Notes: a model not told the origin generated them from the sequence alone. 64,000 nt of DNA from Paraburkholderia antibiotica (GCF_012927125.1 NZ_JABBFZ010000006.1:124001-188000), one strand, 5' to 3'. Positions 18,879-28,073 are shown, counted from the stretch's first letter. Made by a program: numbers and translations.

Positions 18879-19612
18879 GAATCGCTCCCGGTCGGAATTG
18901 GCTTGCTTGTGCGCGCAAACTCGCCCTGCGCGTCGTGTGGGTGATCGACGAGGCTGACGCCGCTGGGCGTCTCGAAGTTGGCCGCCGTCACCGTGCCCGT
19001 ATAGACGGCACTGCCGTTCATCTTCAGGACCGGCCCGCCGTCCGGGCCACTCTCGCCCGATGCACCAGACAGGAAGGAGAGCGGCCCATTGACCATCAGT
19101 GCGCCCCTGCAGATCGTCTGCGGCGCATCAAGCGTGATGGATTCTGCCGCCTGCACCATGGCGGTCGTTGTGGTGATTTCGACCTTAGCCGGCGCGGCCA
19201 TTGCGATAACGCCACCCTCAGGCAACGCCACCGTTAGCTTGTGAGCTTCTTCGTCGTATGAGATGCGCGCACCGTCTCCGAAGTCGAACAAGTGCTCGTC
19301 TTCACGCACAGACGGTGCGGGGTTTTCTTCAGAATACAGTGCACCTGTCACAGTTCCCTGCGACAGATCGCCGTTCGGGCATGCGATGCGCACCTGTTCA
19401 CCTTTACTCGGCGCGCTCCACGAACGCATGCCGCCGGCGCGCGCCACCTCGAACGGAATCCAGTCCGATTCCTGCCCCTGATCGTCGACAGTCGGGTCGC
19501 CAATTGCAACACGACACCGCGGCGCGGACGGATCGGAGACGTCGACGTCGATCACGCGCCCCGTCTGGTTCGCGTTTCGTGCCCTGCGCTGCGCTTCGTT
19601 GGCCCTGTCCAC
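18875..19612 (-). CDS. V: baseplate spike protein V
   Basis: The 245-residue product matches gpV, the membrane-piercing spike. It has an N-terminal OB-like domain (TGRVIDVDVSDPSAPRCRVA, GEQVRIACPNGDLSQGTVTG) and a C-terminal beta-helix with repeated short strands ending in a His-containing DHPHDAQGEF segment that may bind metal at the tip. It is the first gene of the V-W-J-I operon. The start at 19612 fits the family N-terminus. Confidence 0.93.
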   Translation of the reverse strand: MDRANEAQRRARNANQTGRVIDVDVSDPSAPRCRVAIGDPTVDDQGQESDWIPFEVARAGGMRSWSAPSKGEQVRIACPNGDLSQGTVTGALYSEENPAPSVREDEHLFDFGDGARISYDEEAHKLTVALPEGGVIAMAAPAKVEITTTTAMVQAAESITLDAPQTICRGALMVNGPLSFLSGASGESGPDGGPVLKMNGSAVYTGTVTAANFETPSGVSLVDHPHDAQGEFARTSKPIPTGSDS

Positions 19613-19694
19613 CGTGATCCCGTGCGTATGTAATGAATACGCTCATCGTGCCGCGCGCGCGCACGCCGGGCTACGAATCGCGCCGGGACTCGGA

Positions 19695-19704
19695 CTGGGT
19701 ACAG
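19695..19704. promoter_or_regulatory. candidate late-promoter element upstream of V
   Basis: CTGGGTACAG lies about 83 bases before the V start and differs in one base from CTGTGTACAG at 26219-26228 between O and P. Both gaps are places where P2 relatives have Ogr-dependent promoters. The link to Ogr is inference. Confidence 0.3.
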
Positions 19705-19743
19705 AATCGGGGATATTCGCGCCGGCGAAGCGGCGCGCGGAAA

Positions 19744-20220
19744 TTACGGCTCCATATGCTCAATGAGCATATCGCGGATAAGTCTGTAGTCGTCGTCAGT
19801 GAAACCGAGCAACGCGCGGCGGGGATATCGATAGGTCGGACCGTGCGGATCGACGGGCGCAAGCTGGCCCTCCTGATGAACCGCAGCGATCCGTGCCACC
19901 CGGCCTTCGAAGCCAACGGCAAGACCCTCGGCCGTCACTTCGACTTTAAGCCATTTCGCAGTACGCAGTTTGGCGAACATTGCCTGTCGTTTGATACGGC
20001 CAACGCTCGCGCGCGCACCGGGCCTCTTGCGTGTGCGATTACGCTTGCGCGGCTCGTATGCTGAATCGTCCGGGTTTTTCTGCGCGCCGATCCGCTTGCT
20101 TTGACGCTCGCGCACCGCGCGCGCGATTTTGAGCAGCAGCGCGCGACGCTTTGACGAATCGAGCCTCGACAGCAGTTCGCCCGCCCACGCTTCTAGCGGT
20201 GCCGTCAGATCGTCACTCAT
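19744..20220 (-). CDS. S: tail completion protein S
   Basis: The 158-residue protein matches the phage virion morphogenesis (gpS) family, with an early LEAWAGELLSRLDSSKRRALLL helix and a C-terminal GRVARIAAVHQEGQLAPVD block. gpS completes the tail tip that joins the head. It overlaps R by 4 bases. Confidence 0.9.
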   Translation of the reverse strand: MSDDLTAPLEAWAGELLSRLDSSKRRALLLKIARAVRERQSKRIGAQKNPDDSAYEPRKRNRTRKRPGARASVGRIKRQAMFAKLRTAKWLKVEVTAEGLAVGFEGRVARIAAVHQEGQLAPVDPHGPTYRYPRRALLGFTDDDYRLIRDMLIEHMEP

Positions 20221-20705
20221 GGGTCAGTATCGTCGATCGGCTTCGTACCGGTTACGGCGTCGCGCGGCGGCAACCATCCGGCCGAGTCCTGATTGATATT
20301 GCCCGGCAAACTGTCGTCGACTCTTTTGAATGAGCGCGTGCCGTCTGCGTTTCTGACCTCAACGGCACGCTCTACCAGCCGCACGCGAATCGACAGATCG
20401 ACGCACGCGTTATTCAGAATGTCCGCTTCGAACGTAATCCCCGTCGACGCATTGTCGCGATTCTCCAGTAGATCGGGCTGATGGGACTTTGCCCATTCAA
20501 GAATAGCGCTCATAAGCATGTCGTTGTCGCCGGCGAAATCCGTCAACACCAACCAGGCGACATACGTCCATTGAAACGACGCAGATTGGGTCGCCGTGCC
20601 CGTCACCGATCCGTGATCGATGAATACCATCAGACTGTCCGGATTATCCGCAAGTCGCGGATAGGCGGCCGTGATAGCCGCGCGAAGCGAGTCGATTTTT
20701 TTCAC
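20217..20705 (-). CDS. R: tail completion protein R
   Basis: This 162-residue product matches P2 gpR, with the KKIDSLRAAITAAYPRLAD start, FQWTYVAWLVLTDFAGD and ILEWAKSHQPDLL. With gpS it completes the tail. The ATG overlaps the stop of the Rz1-like gene, so lysis and tail genes are coupled in one transcript as in P2. Confidence 0.92.
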   Translation of the reverse strand: MKKIDSLRAAITAAYPRLADNPDSLMVFIDHGSVTGTATQSASFQWTYVAWLVLTDFAGDNDMLMSAILEWAKSHQPDLLENRDNASTGITFEADILNNACVDLSIRVRLVERAVEVRNADGTRSFKRVDDSLPGNINQDSAGWLPPRDAVTGTKPIDDTDP

Positions 20706-20992
20706 GGTGCAGCCGCCGAATTTGAAGCCGACTGCGCCGATCGCTTTTGCTGGCAGTCGAATATCATGTCAACCACCGCTGCGCACTTCGCCCAAGCTCC
20801 CTTAACGGTTGTCAATGCGCTGTTCAGGTCGCCATTCGTCGTCGGTGCCGTTGCAGGAAGTTTGCAACGCGTCACCGTCTGACATTCGTTGATAGAAACC
20901 ACAGGCGCCGGTAATAGCGGCGCCTGTTTGCAGGCGGGCAATATCAGCAGGCAAGCGAGTATCAGCCCATTCGCGAGCTTCTGGCGATTCAT
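20702..20992 (-). CDS. Rz1-like outer-membrane spanin subunit (LysC type)
   Basis: The 96-residue lipoprotein has a hydrophobic signal followed by the lipobox LPAC with Cys21, then a Pro-rich stretch (KQAPLLPAPVV). Its first 191 bases lie in another frame inside the end of the Rz gene, the usual nested Rz/Rz1 layout, and it extends about 100 bases beyond. With Rz it would bridge and fuse inner and outer membranes at lysis. Confidence 0.85.
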   Translation of the reverse strand: MNRQKLANGLILACLLILPACKQAPLLPAPVVSINECQTVTRCKLPATAPTTNGDLNSALTTVKGAWAKCAAVVDMIFDCQQKRSAQSASNSAAAP

Positions 20993-21281
20993 TCAGAATT
21001 CTCCGGTAATCATCATGCAGGCGCGCGAGTTCGCTTTCGACTTTTGATCGCGATGCTTCGAGCTGCTTTTGCTGCGCGTCGCGTTCCGCTGCACTGCGCT
21101 TCAGATCTTCAATCACCTGATCACGATTGGCGACCTGCTGTTTTGCTTCATCGCGAGACTGTTTGGCGTCGCGTTCAGCCTGTTGCGCGGTTTGCACGTC
21201 TGCCTGCAGGCCGCGCACATAGTAGACACCACCGAACAGCGCGATGACAGCCGCCAGAATGACGCCAATCCTCAGCGTCAT
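20802..21281 (-). CDS. Rz-like inner-membrane spanin subunit (LysB type)
   Basis: The 159-residue product has one N-terminal transmembrane segment (residues of about 5-23, IGVILAAVIALFGGVYYV) and a long helical region rich in Gln, Arg, Glu and Asp, as in i-spanins and P2 LysB. It overlaps the endolysin gene by 4 bases and contains the start of the Rz1-like gene. Confidence 0.87.
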   Translation of the reverse strand: MTLRIGVILAAVIALFGGVYYVRGLQADVQTAQQAERDAKQSRDEAKQQVANRDQVIEDLKRSAAERDAQQKQLEASRSKVESELARLHDDYRRILNESPEAREWADTRLPADIARLQTGAAITGACGFYQRMSDGDALQTSCNGTDDEWRPEQRIDNR

Positions 21282-21832
21282 TGCGCGACCCCGAAAGCCC
21301 GGTTCAACTGCCAGCCGTACACGAACGCCTCCTGTGTCGCGTCCTTTTCCGCGATTTCGATATATCGCACCGACTGCTGCGCGGCGACCATGTTGAACAG
21401 CACGCGCTTTCCGTCAGTGCCGCGCTGCACATAAAACGCCTTCAGCGCCGCGAGCGTCATCGGTCCGATACCGCCATCGACCGAAATGTCGGGGTAACTT
21501 CGCCCCTGCTGATTCAGCACGTTCAGGGCACGCTGTACAAACCGCACGCCGGTCGCCGGCCCCATGTTCACCCCGATATCGAACAGCTTTTCCGCGAGCT
21601 CCGGGTCGATCGCGTCGACCTGGTCGAAACGCGGCTGAAACCAGTAACGCTGCCGGTAAATGTCGACCGCTACGCTGCGGGGCATTTGCGACATTGCGCC
21701 GCCATACCCGTACGCGCGCGCGGTCGCGACTGTAATTCCCCAGATCGTCTCGCCACCGCGGTCTGCACTGTGGTTGACGTATCCGCCTTCACGCGGAATC
21801 AGCGTTTCGATATACCTGTCCGGTGTCGTCAT
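21278..21832 (-). CDS. endolysin, glycoside hydrolase family 108-like
   Basis: The 184-residue protein has the GH108 motif PREGGYVNH, where Glu15 is the expected catalytic acid, and ADRGGETIWGIT. A C-terminal peptidoglycan-binding-like region contains DGGIGPMTLAALKAFY. There is no signal peptide, so export through the holin is expected. P2 itself uses a different muramidase (K), so this is a family swap at the same place. Confidence 0.9.
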   Translation of the reverse strand: MTTPDRYIETLIPREGGYVNHSADRGGETIWGITVATARAYGYGGAMSQMPRSVAVDIYRQRYWFQPRFDQVDAIDPELAEKLFDIGVNMGPATGVRFVQRALNVLNQQGRSYPDISVDGGIGPMTLAALKAFYVQRGTDGKRVLFNMVAAQQSVRYIEIAEKDATQEAFVYGWQLNRAFGVAQ

Positions 21833-21873
21833 TTCCCTTTCCCATCGATATTGGTTGACCTACGTTTGCCGCC

Positions 21874-22284
21874 CTACTTCGGCACATCCGCATTGCGGTC
21901 AACAGCCTGCATGAAGCGATCGAGATAGCGACTCAGCACACGCGAGCCACCATATCCCGCGATCAGGATTGCCCCCGCCTCAAGAATCGCATCCGACTTG
22001 AAATATTCGAGCGCCAGAAATGTAACGATGCCGGCAACCAGCGACGTCACCATGTCACGCAAGACTTCGAGCCACACAGAGCGACCTTGGTGCGTGCCGT
22101 CAGCAAGTTTTTGCAGCGTGCTGGCGAGCCCGCCAATCAGCGCCAGAAAGGCGCAGATCAGCGCCGCCGACAGCGACAGGCTCGACACTTCGTCAGCCAG
22201 CGCGGAGCCAAGCGCCCACGCGCTAATCGGCCACACCAATGCAATCCAGAGCCACGTCCACAGATAGCGCCTCAGATTTCGCAC
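21874..22284 (-). CDS. holin-like membrane protein
   Basis: The product has about 136 residues. The GTG at 22284 is chosen because a GGGAGGGG site lies just upstream and it overlaps the previous gene's stop; the upstream ATG at 22476 would read antisense-like sequence. Three hydrophobic segments (near residues 10-30, 38-58 and 80-120) and a charged C-terminus (RYLDRFMQAVDRN) fit a phage holin placed directly before the endolysin. Confidence 0.75.
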   Translation of the reverse strand: MRNLRRYLWTWLWIALVWPISAWALGSALADEVSSLSLSAALICAFLALIGGLASTLQKLADGTHQGRSVWLEVLRDMVTSLVAGIVTFLALEYFKSDAILEAGAILIAGYGGSRVLSRYLDRFMQAVDRNADVPK

Positions 22285-22712
22285 TTCCCCTCCCGGTGCC
22301 GCTTTTCGTGCTGATCGATAAAAGCCATGAGCAGGATGGCCACAGCCACGCCGAGCCACGGCGCACAGAGGCCGAGCGAATCGCCTGTGATCCGCGCCAG
22401 CACGAACGGCGGAACCACGTAACAGGCGGCCGCCGCGACGTACACATAGTGTCGATATCTGTCGAGCCACGCCCATCTAAAGGGCTGCGGAACGAAGTTC
22501 ATCAGCACATCGATAGCCAGTACCGCGGCGAGCGTTATCATCGCGGCGGCAATCAGTACGCCAACCACGTTGTCGAGATAAATCATGATTTCGATTGCCG
22601 AATACGGCATCAGGAAGCCGCCCACAGCCACCCATCCCGCGAGCGCGGCAATACCCGCGCGCAATACAACATCAATCATCAGCACTCTCCAGAATTCCGG
22701 ACCGTTGCGCAT
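22272..22712 (-). CDS. second membrane protein of lysis cassette (holin or antiholin candidate)
   Basis: This product of at most 146 residues (possible start at Met12) has four hydrophobic segments near residues 15-35, 45-68, 90-105 and 112-130. The C-terminus is hydrophilic and basic (HEKRHREGKCEI). It overlaps the next holin-like gene by 13 bases and follows X. P2 has Y (holin) and LysA (antiholin) near here, so an antiholin or holin role is likely but cannot be fixed. Confidence 0.7.
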   Translation of the reverse strand: MRNGPEFWRVLMIDVVLRAGIAALAGWVAVGGFLMPYSAIEIMIYLDNVVGVLIAAAMITLAAVLAIDVLMNFVPQPFRWAWLDRYRHYVYVAAAACYVVPPFVLARITGDSLGLCAPWLGVAVAILLMAFIDQHEKRHREGKCEI

Positions 22713-22719
22713 ATCAACC

Positions 22720-22926
22720 TCAATCGAATAGCTGCACGAGTTGAGCCGTGCCCGTAACGCCTGTCGGGTCCGGCATGCTCACTTCTAATCCGGCCGGCAA
22801 AAAAATTCCCTGCTGCGCGAGCCCCGGATTCGCTTCCAGCACCGCTTCAACGACGCCGTCCGTGCGGCCATAAATTCGCCAGCACATTGCATCGACCGTT
22901 TCGCCCTGCAGCGCCCGCACCTTCAT
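22720..22926 (-). CDS. X: tail protein X
   Basis: The 68-residue protein matches the P2 gpX family and has a LysM-like fold signature (GETVDAMCWRIYGRTDGVVE, then NPGLAQQGIFLPAGLEVSMP). P2 gpX is a small tail protein essential for virions. It lies directly behind L with no gap. Confidence 0.93.
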   Translation of the reverse strand: MKVRALQGETVDAMCWRIYGRTDGVVEAVLEANPGLAQQGIFLPAGLEVSMPDPTGVTGTAQLVQLFD

Positions 22927-23424
22927 TCAGATCAACTCCACAGTCAGCCGCGGCCGGCGCATGATGTCGCTGACAGCCCAATAGGCGTCGCGTCGCGCCG
23001 CATCCGGCGAAATCGCAATCGCGTCGACGCGCCGCTCGCCATCCTTCGACGTGTCATAGCCGCGATAACGCTCGATCAGCAGCGCGAGCGCCCAGCCGTA
23101 CACAGCGCGCCGATAACGGGCAACCTGAACGTTCTCCTCGCCAATCGTCGTCGCACGCGTGGCGGCCAGATCGGCCGCGCCCTGCGCTTCCTGTTTTTCG
23201 CGCCAGTCTGTCAGCACACCGACCGTATGCAACACCCCCTCCAGCAGCGCATCACGAAGCCGCGCGTCCGTCACGGTGCCATCGAGACGAAGCACCGCAC
23301 GCGCGGCGCGCAGATCGATTTCAGGAAACCAGCCATCGCCGCCAATAACGGGCTCAACCGGCGGCTCGTCGGGCGCTGGCGCGGTAGCCGGCGATATTGG
23401 GGCAGTAGAGACAAATCCGCTCAC
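22927..23424 (-). CDS. L: head completion/stabilisation protein L
   Basis: The 165-residue product shows the gpL family blocks GWFPEIDLRAARAVLRLDG and YRRAVYGWALALLIERYRG. It closes and stabilises the DNA-filled head. The N-terminus of about 25 residues is Pro/Ala-rich. The gene lies between M and X as in P2. Confidence 0.92.
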   Translation of the reverse strand: MSGFVSTAPISPATAPAPDEPPVEPVIGGDGWFPEIDLRAARAVLRLDGTVTDARLRDALLEGVLHTVGVLTDWREKQEAQGAADLAATRATTIGEENVQVARYRRAVYGWALALLIERYRGYDTSKDGERRVDAIAISPDAARRDAYWAVSDIMRRPRLTVELI

Positions 23425-23520
23425 AGTACGTCCAGATAAAGTGGGCGGTGGACGCGCACCAACAGGCCGGGCGCAATGCCGGCGCGTGGTGCGCGTGCCG
23501 CCCTGTCGCGGGGGACACAG

Positions 23521-24195
23521 TTACGTGTCGGCGTCCTTACCGGACTTGCCAGACACAGAAATCGAGGCTTCGATTCGGGCAATATCGCGTTTCACACCGA
23601 TCTTGTCGTTGAGCGCCAGCGCGCGCCGCAGCGCGTCGGCCGCGGTCGCCGGACTGTCCGCCGCGATCGCGAGCCCGTACGCCTTGTACAGCTTCGCCCG
23701 CACCTGGTCGACCATATCGTGACCGTCGGTCAGTTCGATTGCGCGCGCCAGCAGCCCGGCGGGTACGTCGGGCGTCTCCGCGATGCTTTCGGCGATCACC
23801 TCAGCCAGCGAGCGCTCGAACGGGGCGGGCATCGCGAGACCATGTCGGATCGCGTATTGCGCGATAGCAAGCGCGGCGTCGATGCTTCCGACGTCGATAA
23901 GCCATACCATCAGCGTCAGCAGCACATCGTCCTGAGTACCCGCGTCCTGTGCAAGCACCTCCGCCACATACGCGGCATAGTCCGGCAGCACTTCGCGCTT
24001 GATTTCGATCTTCCGTGCGATCGATTTTGTTGCCTTCAGACGCTGCTGATCGGTCGCCAGCTTCGCGCGCATCAGATCCTGTGCGCGCGCCTGCATACGT
24101 GTCGCAGCCCCCACGGGTTGGCCGGCGTCGACGGGCGTGGCGGCAATTTTCTTCAGATGCCGCGATATCGGTGTGTCTCGCATGTCGGGCCTCAC
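23521..24195 (-). CDS. M: terminase small/endonuclease subunit M
   Basis: The 224-residue protein matches P2 gpM: RHLKKIAATPVDAGQPVGAA at the start and ATKSIARKIEIKREVLPDYA. gpM cuts cos DNA together with gpP. The ATG overlaps the end of N. About 95 bases without a gene separate it from L. Confidence 0.92.
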   Translation of the reverse strand: MRPDMRDTPISRHLKKIAATPVDAGQPVGAATRMQARAQDLMRAKLATDQQRLKATKSIARKIEIKREVLPDYAAYVAEVLAQDAGTQDDVLLTLMVWLIDVGSIDAALAIAQYAIRHGLAMPAPFERSLAEVIAESIAETPDVPAGLLARAIELTDGHDMVDQVRAKLYKAYGLAIAADSPATAADALRRALALNDKIGVKRDIARIEASISVSGKSGKDADT

Positions 24196-25205
24196 TGCGC
24201 CGCCGCGTCCGCCGCGCCCGCGAATTCGATGTTATCGATCAGACAACCCGCTTCGTAATCCTCGACCACGTACGCATCGTTACTCGAATTGAAGAACTCG
24301 TAGCGGTCCCGCTTCGGGTTGTCGATGATGGTCGAGCGACGCGCGCCGATCTGCCAGTAGACCGACAGGTTTTTCGTCGGCGTGATAAAGAGCTTGCCGC
24401 GCGGCATGAACGGGACCCGCAACGCACCGATACCGCCCATGCGCTGCTGACTGACGATCATCGCCGCCGCGAGCTGGTCGACCGGCCGGTTGTCGTCATT
24501 GAGCACGACGAAATACCGGTCGAGCATTGTTTCCCGCCCGCACAGGACCACGAGTTCAGGGTTGTCGGCGTGCCACGGCGCGATCAGCGAATTCACCGCT
24601 TCATGCACGAGCGCATCAGGGTTTTTGTAGTCGCCGCCGGCGCCGATTACGATGCGATCGCTCATAACCTGACTTTTCGCCTGGTCGCGGTACTTCTGCA
24701 GCCAGCCAATATTCACGTCTTCGAGATTCGGGTTTTCCGACCGATCCGAAGTCGCCGCGCGCGACGTACCGTTCAGGCCGATGCGAATGCGGTCGAGCCC
24801 AGTCTGAACGAGCAGCGACTGACGAACCATCCCCTGGAAATTCTGCATATGTGCCCACGCATCGAGCTTCGCGTAAGTCATGGACGTGTCGAAGTTCGTT
24901 TGCGTACACATATACGCATTCGGGTCCATATCCGACGGGTCGAACGGTTCGCGTTCCTTCTTCGTGGTATCGGTCGTGCTCGCAATGGTCGATCCCACGA
25001 GCAGCCCGAGCTTTTCGCCCTGCTGAGCCGTGACACCAATCACGTTGATTCTGCCGAGAAACGCGGTCGACTCCTGAATGCGGCGTTCCATCGTCTGCTG
25101 CACGCTGGGTGCCACATTAAATTTCTCGTGTGCACTCGGCACGCCGTTCAGTTGCGCGATACGGCTCGAATATGCGGCGATCGCGGCGCGGGTTTCTGGT
25201 CTCAT
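24192..25205 (-). CDS. N: major capsid protein N
   Basis: The 337-residue product matches P2 gpN: MRPETRAAIAAYSSRIAQLN, FLGRINVIGVTAQQGEKLGL and the CQTNFDT-like segment near residue 105. It forms the icosahedral shell after maturation cleavage by gpO. An ORF of 692 codons on the opposite strand here is a composition artefact. Confidence 0.95.
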   Translation of the reverse strand: MRPETRAAIAAYSSRIAQLNGVPSAHEKFNVAPSVQQTMERRIQESTAFLGRINVIGVTAQQGEKLGLLVGSTIASTTDTTKKEREPFDPSDMDPNAYMCTQTNFDTSMTYAKLDAWAHMQNFQGMVRQSLLVQTGLDRIRIGLNGTSRAATSDRSENPNLEDVNIGWLQKYRDQAKSQVMSDRIVIGAGGDYKNPDALVHEAVNSLIAPWHADNPELVVLCGRETMLDRYFVVLNDDNRPVDQLAAAMIVSQQRMGGIGALRVPFMPRGKLFITPTKNLSVYWQIGARRSTIIDNPKRDRYEFFNSSNDAYVVEDYEAGCLIDNIEFAGAADAAAQ

Positions 25206-25265
25206 CTGATTGATCCTTTCTACTATTCGTGTTCCGCGTTGTGCGGTTGCGTGGCGTCCGGTCGC

Positions 25266-26099
25266 TCAGCAGTCCGTGAGCTCGCCGCCCGACCCGCCAG
25301 TCGAGAGCGGTCGCGTCTGACTGAACTGCGTGTTTTCGAGCCGGTTTGTCAGGTCGGAAAACTTCTGGCTGACTCCCGCCACTTCGGCGCGCAACGACTT
25401 GTTTTCATCGTTCAGCGCGGTAAGCGTCGACGCAAACATCTGCGCGGTCGCCGCGTCCATTGCCACCGGCGCCGGCGCGGTGCCGCCGCTGCCGGCCGGC
25501 GGTGTCGGGCTCGCTTGCGGCGAATCCTGTCGGCCGCCGCCACTGATATTCCTGGAGAAAAATTCGATCAGTCGTGTGATGCCGTCTTTTTCTGCCGGCG
25601 CATCAGGCGTGCCGAAATCGGTATCGATTTCCGCACCGGCCGAAAACAGATTTTCCGGCTTCTGCTTTCGCGTACGGAAGTAGTCCGGATGTTGTTGCGC
25701 GAACGTGAGCACCTCCGTTCCGAGGCTCGCCGGACTGTCGGTTACGCCAAGGCCGACCATATATGCCTTTCCCGTTCCAGCGAAGTTCGGGTCGATTTCC
25801 ACGCTCGAATAAATTTTCTGACGGCCCCTGGTCATCGCTTTGAGATCGTCGGTCGGGTCGATTTGTGCATAGAGCGCCAGCTTGCCCCCATCCACCGTCT
25901 CCGCCTTCACGGCGCGCACGTCACCATAGGCGCGAAAAGGGCTGTCCGGTGCCATACCCCGAATATGCTCGCAAAACACCCGCGCGCCGAACTTCGCCGG
26001 ATCGTACGATTCGGCCATTTCCTGAATTTGTGCGCGCGAAATTTCGCGGCCGTCTGTCGTCGTTCCTTCCGTCGCGACCCGTTTAAACACTAACGGCAT
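25266..26099 (-). CDS. O: capsid scaffold/protease O
   Basis: About 277 residues matching P2 gpO: RVATEGTTTDGREISRAQIQ at the N-terminus, YDPAKFGARVFCEHIRGM and KIYSSVEIDPNFAGTGKAY, followed by a coiled-coil scaffold region in the C-terminal third. The ATG at 26099 is preferred over the upstream start at 26507 because AGGGAG precedes it and the longer form would run into the divergent P gene. Confidence 0.93.
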   Translation of the reverse strand: MPLVFKRVATEGTTTDGREISRAQIQEMAESYDPAKFGARVFCEHIRGMAPDSPFRAYGDVRAVKAETVDGGKLALYAQIDPTDDLKAMTRGRQKIYSSVEIDPNFAGTGKAYMVGLGVTDSPASLGTEVLTFAQQHPDYFRTRKQKPENLFSAGAEIDTDFGTPDAPAEKDGITRLIEFFSRNISGGGRQDSPQASPTPPAGSGGTAPAPVAMDAATAQMFASTLTALNDENKSLRAEVAGVSQKFSDLTNRLENTQFSQTRPLSTGGSGGELTDC

Positions 26100-26218
26100 T
26101 GTGCTTCTCCCTGTCCTGTTCGTTGCGTCCGGCGACCTTGCCAGATCGCCGGATGCGTTACCTTTCGCATCGTGCGCGAGCGTCGACAGGGCTTCAATGT
26201 GCGGGCCTCCTTGGACGG

Positions 26219-26228
26219 CTGTGTACAG
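26219..26228. promoter_or_regulatory. candidate late-promoter element between O and P
   Basis: CTGTGTACAG (arms CTGT/ACAG) lies in the 174-base divergent gap, 46 bases before P and about 120 before O. A one-mismatch copy precedes V at 19695. Divergent Ogr-controlled promoters are known at this place in P2. Confidence 0.35.
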
Positions 26229-26273
26229 TCGCACGACGATCGCTCGCGCTTGCGCGCGCGATACGCTCGACGC

Positions 26274-28073
26274 ATGAGCACCTTTAACCCCTTTGCCGAC
26301 TTCCCCGCCACCAACGACGCAACAGCCCCCCATATCGTCAATCTCGCCGTGCGCCGTGTCGCACGTGACCTCTTCTGGGCCGGCTGGAAAATCACAGCTA
26401 TCGCAAGCTATATCGGGGAAAAGCGTTCTACCGTCGAGACGTGGAAACAGCGCGAACGCTGGGGCGAAGCGGACACGGCCACACGGCTCGACGACGCGCT
26501 CGAACAACGCATGCGCGTGCTGATCGCGAAAGAGAACAAGGACGGCAAGGACTTCAAGGAAATCGACCTGCTAGGCCGCGAGGTTGAACGCGTCCACCGC
26601 ATGCGCGCTCGCGCTGCGCGCGCCAATAGCGAAAGCGCAGCCGAAACGACTGGCCGCGACGCGACGCGCGCGACGGGTCGCAGATCACGACGCAATGCGA
26701 TATCCGAAGAACAGTCGCAAAAGCTGATTTCTGCCGTCCGCGATTCGCTGATCGGTCATCAACATGTGTGGTATGCGAACCGCGCCATGCGGCGCCGGAA
26801 CATCCTGAAATCGCGGCAGATCGGCGCCACGTTCTATTTCGCTCACGAAGCGCTCGCGCGTGCATTGGAGACCGGCTACAACCAGATTTTTCTGTCAGCG
26901 AGTCGCGCACAGGCACACGTGTTTCGCGCGTATATCCAGAAATTCGCATGGGAGGCGGCCGAGGTTGAAATGACCGGCGATCCGATCATCCTTCCGAACG
27001 GGGCCTCGCTTATTTTCCTGGGCACGAGCTCGCGCACGGCGCAGAGCTACAACGGCGACCTGTATTTCGACGAGTATTTCTGGGTAAACAATTTCGCAAC
27101 GCTGAATAAAGTCGCTCAAGGCATGGCGACGCACAAGCATCTGCGAATGACGCACTTTTCAACGCCGTCGACCACAACGCACGAGGCCTATCCCTTCTGG
27201 ACCGGCGCGCATTACAACAAAGGCCGCGCCGAAAAAGACCGCGTCGAAATCGACCTCTCACATACGTCACTCGCGCGTGGCCTCATCTGCCCTGACGGTC
27301 AGTGGCGCCACATGGTGACTGTTGAGGATGCTGTAGCCGCCGGCTTCGACAAGCTCGACGTCGACGAGCTGCGTCAGCACAACAGCCCCGCCGACTTCGC
27401 TAATCTGTACATGTGCGATTTCGTCGACGACACGACTTCAGTTTTCCCGTTCGACGCAATGAAAGCGTGCATGGTCGACTCATGGGTCGAGTGGGACGAC
27501 GTCAAGCCACTGGAAGCGCGCCCCTATGGACTGCGCCCGGTGTGGATCGGTTACGATCCGGCACTAACCGGCGACGCCGCCGGCTGCGTTGTCATTGCGC
27601 CACCATCAAAGCCAGGCGGCAAATTCCGCGTGTTGGAGCGCTACCGCTGGCACGGCATGGATTTCGAAGCGCAAGCCGAAAGTATCCGCGCGATCACGCA
27701 GCGTTACAACGTGACGGACATAACGATCGACGCGACCGGCATTGGGCACGGTGTTTATCAGCTCGTGCGACAGTTTTTCCCGCGCACGCGCGCGCTCCAA
27801 TACTCACCGGAAGTCAAAACGCGCCTGATCCTAAAAGGCCTGTCCGTGATCGGAAAAGGCCGCTTCGAATTCGACGCCGGTATGACGGATCTCGTTCAGT
27901 CGTTCATGTCGATTCGCCGGTCGCTAACGGCGAGCGGCACGCGACTCACCTATACCGCCCCGCGCAGCGAAGAAACGGGCCACGCCGATCTTGCGTGGGC
28001 GTGTCTGCATGCGCTCGACAATGAACCGCTCGAAGGCGCACAGCGCGCCCGCAGCACAGTGGAGTTTTTCTAA
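26274..28073 (+). CDS. P: terminase large ATPase subunit P
   Basis: The protein has about 599 residues. It carries an N-terminal HTH (LFWAGWKITAIASYIGEKRS), a packaging ATPase domain (HVWYANRAMRRRNILKSRQI, then LIFLGTSSRTAQSYNGDLYF with acidic residues) and a nuclease-like domain with VWIGYDPALTGDAAG. The ATG at 26274 matches the family N-terminus; the GTG at 26172 would add 34 residues. It powers DNA packaging at the portal. Its stop overlaps the Q start. Confidence 0.95.
   Translation: MSTFNPFADFPATNDATAPHIVNLAVRRVARDLFWAGWKITAIASYIGEKRSTVETWKQRERWGEADTATRLDDALEQRMRVLIAKENKDGKDFKEIDLLGREVERVHRMRARAARANSESAAETTGRDATRATGRRSRRNAISEEQSQKLISAVRDSLIGHQHVWYANRAMRRRNILKSRQIGATFYFAHEALARALETGYNQIFLSASRAQAHVFRAYIQKFAWEAAEVEMTGDPIILPNGASLIFLGTSSRTAQSYNGDLYFDEYFWVNNFATLNKVAQGMATHKHLRMTHFSTPSTTTHEAYPFWTGAHYNKGRAEKDRVEIDLSHTSLARGLICPDGQWRHMVTVEDAVAAGFDKLDVDELRQHNSPADFANLYMCDFVDDTTSVFPFDAMKACMVDSWVEWDDVKPLEARPYGLRPVWIGYDPALTGDAAGCVVIAPPSKPGGKFRVLERYRWHGMDFEAQAESIRAITQRYNVTDITIDATGIGHGVYQLVRQFFPRTRALQYSPEVKTRLILKGLSVIGKGRFEFDAGMTDLVQSFMSIRRSLTASGTRLTYTAPRSEETGHADLAWACLHALDNEPLEGAQRARSTVEFF

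Noticed and set aside
19613..19743. Possible cargo (moron) gene between V and S, as in some P2 relatives
   Set aside because: The gap is only about 130 bases and holds no ORF, only the candidate promoter element.
24015..26093. 692-codon plus-strand ORF
   Set aside because: It lies opposite the capsid genes N and O, has no family features and is very rich in Arg and His, as expected of an antisense frame in GC-rich coding DNA.
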